Of a DNA stretch of 64,000 nt, positions 15,404-23,742 are shown one piece after another. Numbering within the stretch: the stretch's first letter is position 1; the number at the start of each line of letters is the position of its first letter. The notes under the pieces are model-generated. The model had not been told where the DNA came from. It saw only the letters and a program-made list of their open reading frames with translations, and searched no databases. The translations under genes and the position numbers were made by a program. The stretch is taken from contig JAJPIM010000007.1 of the NCBI GenBank assembly GCA_021324775.1, forward strand, positions 62,001 to 126,000, written 5' to 3'. Source of the stretch: Gemmatimonadota bacterium (GTDB taxonomy: Bacteria; Gemmatimonadota; Gemmatimonadetes; Gemmatimonadales; Gemmatimonadaceae).

Positions 15404-16522
15404 TCAGTGGGCGCCGTGCATCTCCATGTCGCCCATATCGTCGGCCGACGCGATCGTGTCCTCGAAATCCTGCTTGTAGATCGCGTTCCCGGGGTCGACC
15501 CTGGGCCAGGCTGTGCCACGATCAGGGATGAATAGCCCCCCTACCGCACCCATGCCCCCGTCACTGATGACGTGGCCCGTGGGATTCTCATAGGTGACTC
15601 TGATGCGATACTTGTGGTTCGGCACGATATGGACGCCGAGCCGGTACCACCGGTAGAATCGCACGACCGGCAGCGACAACACCCGGCCGGTCGAATCGCT
15701 GATCACCGACGCTTGCCAGATCACCCGGCCCGTCGTCACGTCCGAGAACTCGAGCGCCACCGCGTAGTCGTGTACGTGACCGCCGCAGCCGACGATGGTG
15801 CCGGGAATTGCGGGACTGGCTTCCCACTCTCGGACCGTGCGCCCCGGTGCGAGATCGAATGCCTTGCTGCCATGCGGCCGCTTGCCCAGCGGGAACATCG
15901 CGTCCATGACAAATGGGAACACATGGAAAAGCGGCGAGACCTGGCCGAGGGGGCTGTACGCCAGTTTCACCCGAACGCGCACGCCGTGGCGCGCCGTCCC
16001 CGTCGGATTGGCAAGCATCCCGGCTACGAGGAGCCGCGAGCCGCCCTCGAGGGGCAATCCCATGAGCCACCGCGGGATCGTCACTGCGGGCGTCTCCTTG
16101 CTTGCTGCCAGGAGGTGCAGGGACGTGGGCACGAAGAGATCGCGCCGGGTCGGATCGGTGACGTTCACATGGTGCAGGAATTCGTGCGGGAGCAGCGTGC
16201 CCGCGCTGTCGACCACTTCGACCTGCACCTGATAGATCGACCCCGACGCCGGGATCACCGCCTGATACATGGGCGTTACGACCATCGCCTCGTGGTCCGG
16301 GGTCGACGCCGGCAGATCGACCGCCGGCAATTCTATGGTCAGGGAGTCATGGTCACGATCCAGCGTGACGCGGGTCGGGGGCAGGGCGGCGACCATAGCG
16401 GCGACCTGCGCGCGGCCAACGGCCGGTACCAGCATCCGGCCCAGCATGCAACTCAGGGTGCAGCCCGCGAGCACCAACGCGGCTGGCCAACGCCGGACGA
16501 GTCTGATGGAGGGTTTCGTCAT
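15404..16522 (-). CDS. exported conserved protein with paired histidines
   Basis: The start was placed at 16522, where MTKPSIRLVRRWPAALVLAGC gives a signal peptide; the frame runs open further upstream without protein-like sequence. The mature part of the 372 residues is beta-rich and contains two histidine-rich motifs typical of metal sites, FLHHVNV (coded near 16170) and CGGHVHDY (near 15775), and ends in a Met/His-rich tail (DDMGDMEMHGAH). This combination is reminiscent of SURNod19-type proteins and of the two-copper ascorbate-dependent monooxygenases, but the match is by eye and weak. Export and metal binding are reasonable inferences; the function is not known. The gene is followed by a palindromic repeat. 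Confidence 0.75.
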   Translation of the reverse strand: MTKPSIRLVRRWPAALVLAGCTLSCMLGRMLVPAVGRAQVAAMVAALPPTRVTLDRDHDSLTIELPAVDLPASTPDHEAMVVTPMYQAVIPASGSIYQVQVEVVDSAGTLLPHEFLHHVNVTDPTRRDLFVPTSLHLLAASKETPAVTIPRWLMGLPLEGGSRLLVAGMLANPTGTARHGVRVRVKLAYSPLGQVSPLFHVFPFVMDAMFPLGKRPHGSKAFDLAPGRTVREWEASPAIPGTIVGCGGHVHDYAVALEFSDVTTGRVIWQASVISDSTGRVLSLPVVRFYRWYRLGVHIVPNHKYRIRVTYENPTGHVISDGGMGAVGGLFIPDRGTAWPRVDPGNAIYKQDFEDTIASADDMGDMEMHGAH

Positions 16523-16863
16523 GTCATCAATTCCAGGGGAGCGGCGGGCGACGCGACTGTGGGGTCCGCTGCCGCCCCGGCCTTCTCCAAGTGAGTCCCG
16601 CACACCGTATCGCGACCCATTAATGTATGCGTTCGGCGGCGACGGCAACGGGCTGTTTGCGGGGGAGGCGCCTCCTATGGAGGCGGCGTATCGAGTGCGT
16701 ATCATGTCACTTGCAAGAATACTCGAGTACGGCCCCGGAGCGATGTCACTCGACCACACCAGGCCCGCGGTTCGTATCACGTTACGGGACTTTGCCGGGG
16801 TATCGCTACTGGCGAACTATAACATTCACAAATGCAGCGATCTGGCTCTACGCGGAGGTAGTC
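16523..16863. other. divergent promoter region
   Basis: These 341 bases separate the exported His-motif protein (minus) from the OsmC gene (plus). A short stem GCCTCC-TAT-GGAGGC sits at 16670-16684, and TATAAC at about 16820 could be the -10 of the OsmC promoter. No coding pattern was recognised. Confidence 0.4.
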
Positions 16864-17385
16864 ATGCAGGGAACCGAAACGATACGGAGCGCGGTCGAGC
16901 GTAGTGCCCGCGCGGTGGAGCTGCGGCCGTCAGTCGGCCAGGGTACGGCCGTGACAAAGGTGCGACTGAAGGACGGCCTGGCATGTGAGGTCGAGGACGG
17001 CCCGTGGAAGTTCACCGTGGGAATGACGGAGAAATACGGCGGCTCGAACGCCGGCCCCAATCCCGGCGTCTACGGCCGCGGGGCGGTCGGTTCGTGTCTC
17101 GCGATTGGCTACAGCATGTGGGCCGCCCGGCTCGGCGTTCCGATCTCATCGCTCGAGGTCGAGGTGCAGGCCGACTACGACGTGCGCGGCGAGCTTGGTG
17201 TGTCGGCATCCGTCCGGCCGGGATATCTCGCAATGCGCTACATCGTGACGGTCGAGAGCTCGGCGCCATCGGAGGACATCACCCGCGTGCTGGACACCGC
17301 CGACCGGTGCAGCTCGTGGCGCGACGATGTCGCGAACGGCGTCCCTCTCACCCGGGAAGTTCGCGTCCTCGCACCGGAGCGGTAG
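16864..17385 (+). CDS. OsmC/Ohr-family protein
   Basis: The ATG at 16864 follows GGAGG and is preferred over an open frame upstream. The 173 residues carry the two cysteines of the OsmC/Ohr fold: Cys78 in GSCLAIGYSMWAARLG at the start of the central helix and Cys149 in DTADRCSSW. In this family they reduce organic or lipid hydroperoxides with a dithiol donor. The conserved acidic residue region LEVEVQADYD precedes the second half. The methyltransferase gene begins 4 bases after the stop, so the two are almost certainly co-transcribed. Confidence 0.88.
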   Translation: MQGTETIRSAVERSARAVELRPSVGQGTAVTKVRLKDGLACEVEDGPWKFTVGMTEKYGGSNAGPNPGVYGRGAVGSCLAIGYSMWAARLGVPISSLEVEVQADYDVRGELGVSASVRPGYLAMRYIVTVESSAPSEDITRVLDTADRCSSWRDDVANGVPLTREVRVLAPER

Positions 17386-17388
17386 CTG

Positions 17389-18204
17389 ATGGATCCGCGG
17401 CTGCAGCGCAGGGTGCAGCGCTACGGATGGGATAAAGCAGCCACGTACTACGATCAGTACTGGGCGGAGCAGCTCGCTCCAGCGCAGGATCGAGTGCTCG
17501 CCATGGCCCAGATTCGCAACGGCGAATGGGTGCTCGATGTCGCGTGCGGAACCGGCCTCGTGACATTCCGGGCGGCGGAATCCGTGGGGCCCGGTGGCCG
17601 AGTCGTCGCCACAGACATCTCCGACGTGATGGTCCAACGGGTCACCGAGATCGCGGCGCAGCGCGGGATGCCACAGGTGACTGCCGAGCGGAGCGATGCC
17701 GAGGAGATCATCCAGGGCGACGAGACGTTCGACGTGGTGCTGTGCGCGCTGGGACTCATGTACGTCGTGGATCCGCTCCGGGCCCTCGAACAGATGCGGC
17801 GGGTGCTGCGCCCAGGCGGACGCGTGGCGGTCGCAGTGTGGGGCCAGCGGTCTCGCTGTGGCTGGGCGGAGATCTTTCCGATCGTCGAGCGGCGTGTGGC
17901 GTCGGACGTGTGCCCGCTCTTCTTCCAGCTCGGCAGCGGCGACGCGCTGCAGTACGCACTCGCACGAACCGCATACGAGGACATCGAGGTGGAGCGGATC
18001 TCGGCGACCCTGTCGTATGACTCCGGCGAGTCCGCGTGCGGCGCCGCGTTTGCCGGGGGGCCCGTCGCGCTTCCGTATTCACGGTTCGATCCGCCGACCC
18101 GCGATGAGGTACACGCGGAATATCTGACGTCGATCGCCCCGTATCGCCGCGGCGATGGCTATGAGGTACCCGGGGAGTTCGTCATCGCGCGCGCGACCAG
18201 ATAA
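17389..18204 (+). CDS. class I SAM-dependent methyltransferase (UbiE/Methyltransf_11-like)
   Basis: The 271 residues show a Rossmann-type methyltransferase: motif I VLDVACGTGLVTF, the acidic end of strand 2 in VVATDISDVMV, motif II region ETFDVVLCALGLMYVVDP and post-motif LRPGGRVAVAVWG. The order and spacing are those of UbiE-like enzymes, with the acceptor-binding C-terminal part divergent. The acceptor cannot be inferred. Lying 4 bases after the OsmC gene, it probably belongs to the same transcript. It converges on the DUF4404 gene with only 16 bases between stops. Confidence 0.9.
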   Translation: MDPRLQRRVQRYGWDKAATYYDQYWAEQLAPAQDRVLAMAQIRNGEWVLDVACGTGLVTFRAAESVGPGGRVVATDISDVMVQRVTEIAAQRGMPQVTAERSDAEEIIQGDETFDVVLCALGLMYVVDPLRALEQMRRVLRPGGRVAVAVWGQRSRCGWAEIFPIVERRVASDVCPLFFQLGSGDALQYALARTAYEDIEVERISATLSYDSGESACGAAFAGGPVALPYSRFDPPTRDEVHAEYLTSIAPYRRGDGYEVPGEFVIARATR

Positions 18205-18220
18205 CGGAGATTCCGCTGCC

Positions 18221-18496
18221 CTAGAGATTGTGCGTGCTGAGCGTGTCGATCACGCCCTCAATCTCTGCGGTCAGCTTCGGGTGCGAGATCTGAAACGCCG
18301 CCGCCGCGTCGGCCAGGCGCTGGCGCAGACCGCGATACGCGTCGGCGGCCGGCAATGTGGCCCCGGCGTCGATCGTCCGGCGCACGTCGTCGGTCAACTG
18401 GCCCAAGCGAGCCTTCGCCGCGCTGTCAGCGGGCTTCGTCGCAACCAACTCGCTGTGCAGGTTTTTCAGATGCTCGTGCGGGGTGCGATCGGCCAT
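18221..18496 (-). CDS. DUF4404-family small helical protein
   Basis: The start at 18496 (MADRTPHEHLKNLHSEL) was preferred over the longer frame, whose first 58 residues look non-coding; AGAGAG precedes it. At 91 residues it matches DUF4404, small all-helical proteins with an N-terminal HEHLxxLHxEL helix, a second helix (AKARLGQLTDDVRRTID) and a C-terminal SHPKLTAEIEGVIDTLS. No function is known for the family. The gene stands alone on the minus strand. Confidence 0.8.
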   Translation of the reverse strand: MADRTPHEHLKNLHSELVATKPADSAAKARLGQLTDDVRRTIDAGATLPAADAYRGLRQRLADAAAAFQISHPKLTAEIEGVIDTLSTHNL

Positions 18497-18614
18497 GGGT
18501 CTCTCTGGTTGATGCGGATTCGCGTGCGTGCCGCGGCAACGCCGGCACTGATCCAGGTGTCTCAGAAAAAGATACGCCGTAGCGAGGTCTCGGTCATGCC
18601 ACCAGGTTTTTCGC

Positions 18615-20987
18615 GTGCTAATTCTGGCTTCCCTCATGATCTCGGCCGCGGCTGGTGGCGACAGCCTCAAATCACTCCCGCGCCGTGTCTACAACGGCCG
18701 CCAGGGCCAGACGTCGGTCCACATCCCGCGCCTGGATGACCTGGCGCTGATTGACGGGACACTCGACGACCCGGTCTGGCAGCAGGCCACCGTCCTGACG
18801 GGATTTTCCGAATACACGCCGATCGACGGCCTCCCGGCCGAGGACTCGACCGAGGTGCTGGTCTGGTACTCGCGCAAGGCGATCTACTTCGGGATCCGGG
18901 CCTTCGAGCCGCACGGCGTCGTCCACTACAAGCTCGCGGACCGCGACCGGATCGACGCGGACGACAACGTCCAGATCATTCTGAGCCCGTTTCTGCACGC
19001 GCGCCAGGCCATGGTCTTCGCCGTCAACCCGCTCGGCATCCAGGAAGATGGCACGATCACCGAAGGTGTCCGCACAGGCCGCGGGTTCAACACCGGCAAC
19101 ACCCAGACCGGGCGGCCGACCACGGATCTGAGCCCCGACTTCGTCTTCGAGTCCAAGGGGCACGTCACCGCGTCCGGGTACGAGACGGTTGTCCGGATTC
19201 CATTCCGCAGCATCAAGTACCAGTCAACCGATCCGCAGGACTGGGGCCTCAACATCATCAGAGAGGTTCAGCACTCAGGTCACGAGCAGAGCTGGGTGCC
19301 CACCAAGATCGCGGCTGCCTCGTTTCTGTCGCAGTCGGGCACGATCGTGGGTCTCACGGGACTCGAGCGCGGTCTCGTTCTCGACCTGAATCCGTTCGTG
19401 ACGCAGAAAGTCACGGGGGACAGCCTGCACCCGACGCCGTGGCACTACGACACGGACCGACCGGCGTTCGGCGGCAATATCCGGTGGGGCATCACGAACA
19501 ACCTCACCCTCAACGGCACGTACCGGCCGGATTTCGCCGAGGTGGAGTCGGATGCCACGAGGATCCAGCTCGATCCCCGGTATGCGCTGTCGTATCCGGA
19601 GAAGCGGCCCTTCTTCCTGGATGGCCTCGAGCAGTACAACACCCCGAACAATCTGATCTACACGCGGGCGATCGAGGCCCCTATCGCGGCCGCCAAACTC
19701 ACCGGCAAAGTCGGCGGCGTCACGATCGCCTACCTCGGCGCGCAGGATCAGGAGGACTCGTCGGTCACCGGTGCGGGCCACTCGATCTACAACATCCTGC
19801 GGGTGTGGGACGACCTGGGCTCCGCGTCCCAGATCGGGGGCGCGTTCACCGACAAGGAGCAGGGCGGGGCATACAACCGCATGGGCAGCATCGACGCGCG
19901 CTTCGCGTTTCTCTCCGTCTATACCGTCGCCGCGCAGGCCGGGACCAGCGAGACGCGTGACAGCGGCGGCGTGGGCACGAGCGCCGGGCCGCTCTGGTAC
20001 CTGCGGTTCATGCGCGCTGGGCACACGTTCGGGATGGACTACTTCTTCCGGCAGATCGATCCGCAATTCGTCGCCGGGAGCGGGTTCATCTCGCGCGTGG
20101 GCGTCGGATCGGTGTCGCTCGACCACCGTCTCACCCTGTACAACGCTCCGGGCAGTTTCGTCGAGACGTATGGCGGCGACATCCGGTTGAGCGACACCTG
20201 GGCGGGGCGAGCACTGACGGGACTGCAGGCGGCGGAAGACCGGCGCTGGCAGTTCAACACGACCGCGTCCATCCATGGCGGCTGGCGCGTCGGCGCGGCC
20301 ATCTATCTCGAATCGTACGGCTACGATCCGCAGCTCTACGCAGACTACTACCTCGCGCAGACGGTCGGCCGGATGACGACATACTCACCGTTCCCGAATC
20401 AGAAGCCGATCCCCAACACCGACTACGTCCTCAACATCACCACCCCGCAATTCGCGCATTTCTCGGCGAGCTTCGTGTACGTCGGCGGGCGGGACGAGAA
20501 CTTCTTCGAGTGGTCCGCGGCCGATATCGCGCTGCCGCAACTCGCGATCACGTGGCAGCCGACGCAACAACTTCGGTTCAACGGGACCTATACCGCGCAG
20601 GTCAACCACCGGCATACCGACGGCAGCATCGTCGAGGCGCAATACCTGCCGCGGATCGACGCGGAGTATCAGTTGTCGCGTGTGATCTTCTTCCGCCTCA
20701 TCGGGCAGTACAACGCCGTCTATGAGGATAGTTTGCGCGACGACTCGCGGTCGAATCTGCCGATCTTCATCAAGGATCCGGTCACCGGTGTGATCACCCG
20801 TGCGTCGGCGATCAACAACAACGTCCTGACCGGGTCGGTGCTGTTCTCGTATCAGCCGGTCCCGGGGACGGTGGCGTTCTTCGGGTATGGGAACGATTCG
20901 TTCGAGCCGAGCGCGCTGCATTTCACTGGGTTGACGCGCGAAGCAGATAATTTCTTCGTGAAACTGAGTTATCTGTTTCGAATGTGA
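18615..20987 (+). CDS. outer-membrane protein with CBM9-like domain and DUF5916 barrel
   Basis: The GTG start gives a short signal peptide (LILASLMISAAAGG). Residues about 35-230 form a CBM9-like domain (IDGTLDDPVWQQA ... YSRKAIYFGIRAFEP ... YETVVRIPFRSIKY), and the remainder to residue 790 is a DUF5916-type region rich in alternating strands ending in a C-terminal aromatic motif (VKLSYLFRM), as expected for an outer-membrane beta-barrel. The signature RPFFLDGLEQYN is typical of the family. These proteins are common in Bacteroidota, Gemmatimonadota and Acidobacteriota and are presumed to bind or import surface ligands; none is well characterised. A tandem repeat, a hairpin and a palindromic repeat follow. 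Confidence 0.88.
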   Translation: MLILASLMISAAAGGDSLKSLPRRVYNGRQGQTSVHIPRLDDLALIDGTLDDPVWQQATVLTGFSEYTPIDGLPAEDSTEVLVWYSRKAIYFGIRAFEPHGVVHYKLADRDRIDADDNVQIILSPFLHARQAMVFAVNPLGIQEDGTITEGVRTGRGFNTGNTQTGRPTTDLSPDFVFESKGHVTASGYETVVRIPFRSIKYQSTDPQDWGLNIIREVQHSGHEQSWVPTKIAAASFLSQSGTIVGLTGLERGLVLDLNPFVTQKVTGDSLHPTPWHYDTDRPAFGGNIRWGITNNLTLNGTYRPDFAEVESDATRIQLDPRYALSYPEKRPFFLDGLEQYNTPNNLIYTRAIEAPIAAAKLTGKVGGVTIAYLGAQDQEDSSVTGAGHSIYNILRVWDDLGSASQIGGAFTDKEQGGAYNRMGSIDARFAFLSVYTVAAQAGTSETRDSGGVGTSAGPLWYLRFMRAGHTFGMDYFFRQIDPQFVAGSGFISRVGVGSVSLDHRLTLYNAPGSFVETYGGDIRLSDTWAGRALTGLQAAEDRRWQFNTTASIHGGWRVGAAIYLESYGYDPQLYADYYLAQTVGRMTTYSPFPNQKPIPNTDYVLNITTPQFAHFSASFVYVGGRDENFFEWSAADIALPQLAITWQPTQQLRFNGTYTAQVNHRHTDGSIVEAQYLPRIDAEYQLSRVIFFRLIGQYNAVYEDSLRDDSRSNLPIFIKDPVTGVITRASAINNNVLTGSVLFSYQPVPGTVAFFGYGNDSFEPSALHFTGLTREADNFFVKLSYLFRM

Positions 20988-21024
20988 TTTGGCGGCCCCC
21001 GAGCAGGCATGGGCAGTGCGGCAG

Positions 21025-21136
21025 GCGGACGGTTTTGGTGGCAGCATGCGGATGGTTGGTGGCAGCAAGCGGATGGTGTTGGTGGCAGTTGGCGGATGGT
21101 TTTGGTGCAGTTGGCGGATGGTTTTGGTGGCAGCTG
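21025..21136. repeat. five-copy 21-23-bp tandem repeat
   Basis: Units start at 21025, 21048, 21069, 21092 and 21114, with consensus GCGGATGGTTTTGGTGGCAG plus three variable bases; copies differ by small substitutions and 1-2-base deletions. The array begins 37 bases after the stop of the barrel gene. Because unit length varies (21, 22, 23), no reading frame is kept across it. Confidence 0.85.
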
Positions 21137-21141
21137 ACGGT

Positions 21142-21163
21142 GGGGCCGTTCTCGAACGGCCCC
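21142..21163. terminator. GC-rich hairpin between convergent genes
   Basis: GGGGCCGTT (21142-21150) and AACGGCCCC (21155-21163) form a perfect 9-bp stem with loop CTCG, a stable tetraloop type. It lies in the convergent gap 20988-21270 and may end transcription from either side; there is no T-tract. Confidence 0.55.
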
Positions 21164-21211
21164 CGCTGCGTAGGCCACTGCCTGCCGTGGGACGGCAACT
21201 ACAGTCCTACC

Positions 21212-21231
21212 GGGCCGGTCGCGACCGGCCC
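21212..21231. repeat. 20-bp palindromic repeat, copy 2
   Basis: Identical to the palindrome at 15342-15361 (GGGCCGGTCGCGACCGGCCC), with right flank CCTACCAGGGACGGATCAATTCG that matches copy 1 apart from substitutions and a 4-base insertion. It lies 40 bases beyond the stop of the P1 peptidase gene, almost the same distance as copy 1 from its gene. Confidence 0.75.
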
Positions 21232-21270
21232 CTACCAGGGACGGATCAATTCGCGACCCTGTGGGCCTGG

Positions 21271-22557
21271 CTACGGCTCCTCGGCGGGGAGGTCGCGATC
21301 CCAGTGGAGCGCGTGGTATTTCTGGAGGATCGCCAGCGTCTTGTCGATAGGCAGGGCTTCGACGGTGTGGCCGCGATAGGTTACCGGTGTGGCGCGGAAC
21401 ATCGAGTTGATCAGCGCTTCCTCGGTTGCTTCTACCGTCGCCTCGAAGAGCGGGGCCAGGTCATCGTGGTTCAGCTCCTGTAGCTGATACGGAGCGGCGG
21501 GGGTCATCGCCCAGCGGCGGCGGCGCACGGAGCCGGCCGTCGAGAAGGCGATCACGTAGTCGCCCGAGCCCGGACTCGCAGACGACCCCGTGCGCGCGAG
21601 CGCGAGTGCGGCCCGCTTCGCGACGCGCTCGAGATCACGGGATGACAGCGGGGCATCGGTCGCGACGACGATCATGCAGGATCCGTGGCCCGGTGGCGCG
21701 CCGTCTTTCGGGCGCGCAGTTGCGAACGGGTTCTGTCCCAACTCGCGGCCGACCGGGGCGCCGTTGATGGTCAGGAGTCCACCGTAATTCGATTGCACGA
21801 GCACGCCGACCGTGTACCGGCCGTCAACCGATGGCAACCGGCGCGAGCTCGTGCCGATCCCGCCCTTCCACCCGAACGCCTGGGTGCCGGCACCCGCGCC
21901 GACCGTGCCCTCCGCGACCGGGCCGGTCGTCGCCGATTGCAACGCCTGGCGCACGTGCGCTTCCGTGATGGGCCGCAGGCGAATGTCGCTCAAGCCGTAG
22001 TCGTTGGTCTCGCCGACGACAGGATTGATCGACCCGATGGTCTCCATGCCCGGTTGCTCGAGCAGATACGCAACCATGGCGTCCGCGGCTTTCCAGACAC
22101 AGAGCGTGCACGTGAGGAGGATCGGCGTCTCCAACTCGCCGTGCTCCTGCAACTGCGTGACGCCGACCAGTTTCCCAAAGCCGTTGAGCACGAAGAGTGC
22201 AGCGGGGACGCGCTCCTGGAAAATGTTGCCGCCGTGCGGGAGGATCGCTGTCACACCCGTGTGGATGGTGTCGCCGAGGTTCACGGTGGTCTGGCCGACG
22301 CGAACGCCGTCCACGTCAGTGATGGCGTTGAACGGGCCGGGCTGGAACACACCGATGATCACACCGGCATCGCGCGCGCGCGGCCTTGGCGCCTGCTGGC
22401 CTTGCATCTGATGTTCCGGGATGAGGAACAGGACAGCGAGCACGGCGAACGCCGGGGCGAGTCGCGCGGAGATGAACGCTGGGATGAACGCGCGGATGCG
22501 CGCCACCGCGTTCCCGGACGCCAGCTCCCGGGCATTGGTACGGTGAGCGCCCTTCAT
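21271..22557 (-). CDS. exported P1-family (DmpA/BapA-like, S58) aminopeptidase
   Basis: The 428 residues begin with a basic stretch and a hydrophobic segment (LAPAFAVLAVLFLIPE) that should direct export. The P1 (DmpA) core is clear: VGQTTVNLGDTIHTGVTAILPHGGN, NGFGKLVG, INPVVGETNDYGLSD, and the self-cleavage site PGHGSCMIVVATDAPL, where the serine (near residue 292) becomes the N-terminal nucleophile of the small subunit. Family members release N-terminal D- or beta-amino acids or beta-peptides. The start codon is one base after the stop of the upstream hydrolase, so the two form an operon. Confidence 0.9.
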   Translation of the reverse strand: MKGAHRTNARELASGNAVARIRAFIPAFISARLAPAFAVLAVLFLIPEHQMQGQQAPRPRARDAGVIIGVFQPGPFNAITDVDGVRVGQTTVNLGDTIHTGVTAILPHGGNIFQERVPAALFVLNGFGKLVGVTQLQEHGELETPILLTCTLCVWKAADAMVAYLLEQPGMETIGSINPVVGETNDYGLSDIRLRPITEAHVRQALQSATTGPVAEGTVGAGAGTQAFGWKGGIGTSSRRLPSVDGRYTVGVLVQSNYGGLLTINGAPVGRELGQNPFATARPKDGAPPGHGSCMIVVATDAPLSSRDLERVAKRAALALARTGSSASPGSGDYVIAFSTAGSVRRRRWAMTPAAPYQLQELNHDDLAPLFEATVEATEEALINSMFRATPVTYRGHTVEALPIDKTLAILQKYHALHWDRDLPAEEP

Positions 22558-22558
22558 G

Positions 22559-23548
22559 TCATGGCGCCGGTTCGCTGGGCCTTGTCAGGAAATCGACTAG
22601 GGCCTCGACGAACCGCGCGCGCGCACTCTCCAGGAAGGCCGCGTGGTCCACCCCGGGCAGTAATACAAACTCCCGGTCCGGTGTCGCCAACCTCCCGAAG
22701 AATGCCGCCTCTCCGCCGGGACTCTGCGTCGAGATCGGATCGCGCTCTCCCATGATCTCGAGGGTCGGCACGTGGACGGCCGCGGGGTCGAGCGCATTGA
22801 ACTGGTCGATGTGGTTCCAGTCGGCCCGCACCGGATCCGCGGCCAGGGCAGCGCGCACGTATTCGCGGACCACCGCGGAATCGGTCGCGGCGGGACTGAT
22901 GAAATCCTCGCCGGCTGCCTTGGCGGTCGTCTTCACGCGGGGCGGGGGGCCCGGCTGTTCGGGCGGCGCTGGGGGGAAGCTGAAGTGGCCGAAGAGCACG
23001 AGAGCAGAGATGTCGCCGGGGGACCGCTGCGCAGCCAACTGTCCGGTCACGGAGCCGAAGGACCATCCGAAGAGAGCCGGCTTGCCCGCGATGCCGGAGT
23101 GCGCGGCGACCCACCGGCACACCGTGATCACGTCCTTGGCGGCGCGGTCGGGCGTCAGCCAACCGGAGGAATCCCGCGCTGTGCCGCCGTAGCCGCGCGC
23201 GTCGAGTGCGTAGACGTCGAACCCGTGCGCGACGAGCGCGTCCATCAGCGACACCGGGTGGCCCGGGACCTGGAGATCGAAATCCGGAATCGCACTCCAC
23301 GTGCGGCCGTGCAGCAGCACGATCGTGTGGCGGGGCGATGGTCCCTTCTTCTCCCACACCGTGAGCGGGTGGCCATCATCCGCCGTGACTACGTGCCGCA
23401 CTGGCGCCTGAGCCGGCGCACTTTGCGTGATTGCGGTGACCGCGATGGACGTGGCCGCCAGCAGCCGCGAGATTCCCGTGAGTGAGTGTCGGCCGAGGCA
23501 AAACCCGTCTGCCAACCAAGCATGTGCGTCCGTCACATTCAGCCCCAT
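22559..23548 (-). CDS. exported alpha/beta hydrolase
   Basis: The 329 residues contain an N-terminal hydrophobic segment (ISRLLAATSIAVTAITQSAPAQA) consistent with a signal peptide, although the first 20 residues may not be translated. The alpha/beta-hydrolase core has HGRTWSAIPDFD as oxyanion region, the nucleophile elbow G-W-S-F-G with Ser163, acid Asp270 (GERDP) and base His302 (VDHAAF). Substrate is unknown; esterase or peptidase activity is likely. One base separates its stop from the P1 aminopeptidase start, suggesting both act on the same exported or scavenged peptide-like substrate. Confidence 0.87.
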   Translation of the reverse strand: MGLNVTDAHAWLADGFCLGRHSLTGISRLLAATSIAVTAITQSAPAQAPVRHVVTADDGHPLTVWEKKGPSPRHTIVLLHGRTWSAIPDFDLQVPGHPVSLMDALVAHGFDVYALDARGYGGTARDSSGWLTPDRAAKDVITVCRWVAAHSGIAGKPALFGWSFGSVTGQLAAQRSPGDISALVLFGHFSFPPAPPEQPGPPPRVKTTAKAAGEDFISPAATDSAVVREYVRAALAADPVRADWNHIDQFNALDPAAVHVPTLEIMGERDPISTQSPGGEAAFFGRLATPDREFVLLPGVDHAAFLESARARFVEALVDFLTRPSEPAP

Positions 23549-23742
23549 TTTGTGGGTCCGTGCGTATGGTGCTCAATGCACCGAATATACGCGAGGCATG
23601 GCGCCCGCGATCGGCAAGCGATGACACAGCAGGAATGGCAGTACGGTTCGCCGCTTCGCTTCAACGCCGGCGGGACAGCGCTGCTTGACCGCGCTGCTTG
23701 ACAGCAGTGGCCGAGCGGGTGCATTTGGCGGAAGCCTCATCC

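Noticed and set aside
21025-21136. CRISPR array
   Set aside because: Units are contiguous with no spacers between them; it is an ordinary tandem repeat.
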